Shown one piece after another: positions 61,830-64,000 of a stretch of DNA of 64,000 bases. A program made the position numbers and the translations under genes. Below the pieces are notes generated by a model. That model had not been told where the DNA came from. It saw only the letters and a program-made list of their open reading frames with translations, and searched no databases. Origin of the DNA: Microbacterium psychrotolerans (GTDB lineage: Bacteria > Actinomycetota > Actinomycetes > Actinomycetales > Microbacteriaceae); contig NZ_JAVFWO010000001.1 of the NCBI RefSeq assembly GCF_031085295.1, positions 582,400-646,399 on the forward strand, given 5' to 3'. Every line of letters begins with the position of its first letter. The first letter of the stretch is position 1.

Positions 61830-62392
61830 GTGTCATCACCCCGCTCCCGATCGTCGCCGCGACCGCGCGGGTTCTGTTCGGGACGGTCGACCGGGGCGTC
61901 GTCGCGGAGGCCGGCGAAATCGCGTGTGCCGAGGATCGTGATCGGAGCAGTGTCGGTGCCGACGAAGTCGGTCGTGGCGTCGTCGTCCGTGTGCTCGATC
62001 TCGGTCTCCTCGTCCATCGTGTCCTCGTCCTCGGGGCCGCGCTCGCGCACCTCGAGGTCTGCGACGTCGTCGACCACCGTGTCGGCCTGGCCGAGCTGCC
62101 AGGATCGGTAGATGAGTGCGAGGAGGAACGCCGAGACGGCGAACGTGATGACGATGGCCGTGAGCGTGAGGGCCTGCGGGAGCGGGTCCGACATCTCTTC
62201 GACGGATGCCGCCGCCCCGAAGAACGGCGCGACACCGGGGGCGCCCATCACGATGAGCAGGAGCAGGTTGGTCGCGTTGCCCAGCAGCAGGAACCCGATC
62301 AGGACGCGGGTGAGGCTGCGTTCGAGCATGGCGTACACGCCGCACGCGAAGAGGACCGCCATCACGATGATGAGGATGAGCGAGACGTTCAC
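61826..62392 (-). CDS. mnhC: Na+/H+ antiporter subunit C with acidic C-terminal extension
   Basis: A 188-residue protein. Residues 1-110 are a normal MnhC/NuoK-like three-span unit (Y-A-M-L-E-R-S-L-T-R-V-L-I-G-F-L-L-L-G-N-A-T-N-L, D-P-L-P-Q-A-L-T-L-T-A-I-V-I-T-F). Residues 110-188 add a hydrophilic tail rich in Asp/Glu and Arg that typical MnhC proteins (about 110-125 residues) lack. GTG start overlaps the mnhA stop. The tail is probably cytoplasmic. Confidence 0.9.
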   Translation of the reverse strand: MNVSLILIIVMAVLFACGVYAMLERSLTRVLIGFLLLGNATNLLLLIVMGAPGVAPFFGAAASVEEMSDPLPQALTLTAIVITFAVSAFLLALIYRSWQLGQADTVVDDVADLEVRERGPEDEDTMDEETEIEHTDDDATTDFVGTDTAPITILGTRDFAGLRDDAPVDRPEQNPRGRGDDRERGDDT

Positions 62393-64000
62393 GAGACGCT
62401 CACCCCCTGCTGCTCGCGCAACTCCTGCGCCTGGCGGTCGACTTCGGCGCCGAGGCTGCGCAGGACGTCGAGCACCAGCCCGATGACGACGAGGTAGACG
62501 CCCACGTCGAAGATGGTCGAGGTCACGAACTCGACGTGGCCGAGCACCGGCAGCGTGGTCTCGAAGAAGAAGCTCGACAGCGGCGGGTAGCCGAAGAACA
62601 CCGGCACCACGGCGCACGCCACCGCGATGGTCATGCCCGCGCCGAGCAGGCGTCCGGCGTCGGTGGGCGCGGCGGCACCCAGCTCGTAGCGACCGCCTGC
62701 GACATAGCGCATGACGAGCGCCATGCCAGCGACGAGGCCGCCGGCGAAGCCGCCGCCCGGGAGGTTGTGGCCCGCGAACAGCAGGTACAGCGACACGATG
62801 ACGATCGTGTGGAACAGGATCCGCACGATCACCTCGAGCATGATCGAGCGGTTCTCGGGGCGCACGCGCTGGCCGCCGACCAGCCACGCCATGCGCCCGC
62901 TGCCGCGCTCGTCGCCCCGCTGCTTGAGGCCGTCCGACGTCTCGACGAGCGGGCGGCGTGCCCGGGTCGCACCCGAGGGCAGCGGTGCGATGAACCGCGA
63001 CAGTGTGTCGGCACGGTGGGTGACGAAGACGAGGGAGGCCACGCCCGTCGCCGCGAGGATGAGCACCGAGAGCTCGCCCATCGTGTCCCACCCGCGGAGG
63101 TCGACCAGGGCCACGTTGACCACGTTCTTGCCGTGACCGAGCTGATAGGCCAGCTCGGGGAAGCGCTCCGAGATCGGCTTCTCGACGCGCGCCCCGGTCG
63201 CCACGATGGCGACGAGGGCCATGGTGATGCCGACCGCGGCGCCCAGCACGGCGCGCGCGACGGGCCAGACCGAGGCGTTGTGCTCGCCCAGCCGCGACGG
63301 GATGCGCCGCAGCACGAGCGCGAAGGCGACCAGCGTGACGGTCTCGACGAGGATCTGCGTGAGGGCGAGGTCGGGCGCCCCGCTCGTCGCGAAGAGCAGG
63401 ACCATCCCGAGTCCTGTCACCGAGACGAGGACGACCCCGGTGTAGCGCTTGCGGGCGCGGATCGCGATGAGGCCCGCCGCGATCATGAGCGGCGCGACGA
63501 ACAGCTGTGTCGGTGTCTGGAAGGCCTCGAGCTGGGCGCGCCACTCGTCGCTCGCGATCAGCGCGGTGCCCTCGGCGGCGACGAAGACCACGAAGATCGT
63601 GCCGACGTACACGGGCAACGAACCGCGCTGGGTGAGGCTGGTGGTCAGGACGGAGAGGCGTGCGATGCCGCGAAGCGCGCCGTTGTACGCCTCGGCCGCC
63701 GTGAACGGCAGCAGCCGGGTGACCGGGCGCCAGCCGCGGGTCGCCCAGAAGACGAGGACGCCCACCGCGATGGAGGCGAGCGAGATCCACAGCGCGGCCT
63801 CGAAGCCGTGCCAGACGGCGAGATGCGCGGGGTGTTCGGGAGCCGTCACGCCGATGGTGGCCGCAGGCGCCTCATCGGCGTACGGCGTGAAGGCCTTGTC
63901 GAGCCACGGCGACGCGACACCGGCGATCACGGTGAGGCCGGCGAGCACGATCGGCGCGACGAGGAAGCCGATCGGCGGGTCGGGCCATTCCGTGTCGGGC
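62389..64000 (-). CDS. mnhA: Na+/H+ antiporter subunit A with fused subunit B part (5' end missing)
   Basis: The frame is open to the right edge of the window, so the N-terminal part (the complex I-like core) is missing. The visible 537 codons contain the C-terminal MnhA membrane domains and, from about 190 residues before the end, a MnhB-type domain (L-Y-L-L-F-A-G-H-N-L-P-G-G-G-F-A-G-G-L). A/B fusion is common in actinobacteria. It is the first of the six mnh genes seen and is coupled to mnhC by a GTGA overlap. Confidence 0.93.
   Translation of the reverse strand, partial: PDTEWPDPPIGFLVAPIVLAGLTVIAGVASPWLDKAFTPYADEAPAATIGVTAPEHPAHLAVWHGFEAALWISLASIAVGVLVFWATRGWRPVTRLLPFTAAEAYNGALRGIARLSVLTTSLTQRGSLPVYVGTIFVVFVAAEGTALIASDEWRAQLEAFQTPTQLFVAPLMIAAGLIAIRARKRYTGVVLVSVTGLGMVLLFATSGAPDLALTQILVETVTLVAFALVLRRIPSRLGEHNASVWPVARAVLGAAVGITMALVAIVATGARVEKPISERFPELAYQLGHGKNVVNVALVDLRGWDTMGELSVLILAATGVASLVFVTHRADTLSRFIAPLPSGATRARRPLVETSDGLKQRGDERGSGRMAWLVGGQRVRPENRSIMLEVIVRILFHTIVIVSLYLLFAGHNLPGGGFAGGLVAGMALVMRYVAGGRYELGAAAPTDAGRLLGAGMTIAVACAVVPVFFGYPPLSSFFFETTLPVLGHVEFVTSTIFDVGVYLVVIGLVLDVLRSLGAEVDRQAQELREQQGVSVS

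Overview
The window is high-GC DNA with dense genes, many GTG starts and 4-bp ATGA/GTGA overlaps between consecutive genes. Codon use (frequent 'GGATGCC'/'GCATCC'), many starts 6-7 nt downstream of a TANNNT -10 box without a Shine-Dalgarno sequence, and the gene content point to an actinobacterium of the Microbacteriaceae, most likely Microbacterium or a close relative. This is inferred from style and content; there is no rRNA gene to confirm it. No tRNA, rRNA, CRISPR array, transposase or phage structural gene was seen.

Layout. 1-1.9 kb: a GntR-ABC ATPase-permease operon (5' end cut). 1.9-3.6 kb: chorismate mutase and an AI-2E-type exporter. 3.6-9.3 kb (minus): a tightly coupled seven-gene block with two membrane-anchored proteins with Thr/Pro tails, a Ycf46-like AAA ATPase, a DUF2997 small protein, an NrdG-like radical-SAM protein, a membrane-tethered Ycf35/DUF1257-like protein and a membrane protein ending in a helix-hairpin-helix domain. 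This block is the best candidate for an undescribed system. 9.3-14.9 kb: a lactonase-family protein, purA, two membrane proteins and a PAS/GAF/GGDEF diguanylate cyclase.

15.1-27.3 kb (plus): a catabolic or scavenging island with two flavin-dependent monooxygenases, an FAD/NAD(P)-binding protein, a complete oligopeptide-type ABC importer with a fused double ATPase, a DUF1684 protein and a third luciferase-like monooxygenase. A second pair of monooxygenases homologous to the first pair lies at 34.6-37.0 kb, divergent from a polar amino-acid-type ABC importer (31.5-34.4 kb). The gene content suggests FMNH2-dependent cleavage of organosulfur, organonitrogen or ether-type compounds; the substrate cannot be read from sequence.

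27.3-31.4 kb: a SnoaL-like protein, a TetR regulator with clear operators, two single-span microproteins with matching C-termini, a 14-TM drug exporter and a GNAT acetyltransferase. 37-45.4 kb: a DUF1269-like protein, an ECF42-type sigma factor with its DGPF (YCII) partner and a tiny bridging ORF, a DUF222-HNH nuclease behind a PafBC-like DNA-damage promoter, an NlpC/P60-like protein, an M20 peptidase and two Pr6Pr membrane proteins. 45.4-53.4 kb: argG, a TetR / pseudo-ABC-ATPase / YhgE operon, a penicillin-acylase-family hydrolase, and an 80-bp tandem repeat that triplicates the 3' end of a small gene.

53.4-59.0 kb: a VOC operon divergent from a CGNR zinc-finger regulator with three copies of one operator, a TetR/SDR divergent pair around a 33-bp perfect palindrome, a GNAT protein, an AraC-GyrI regulator and a PHBH-type FAD monooxygenase. 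59.0-64.0 kb (minus): an Mrp/Mnh Na+/H+ antiporter operon (A/B fusion, C, D, E, F, G), with the 5' end of subunit A outside the window.
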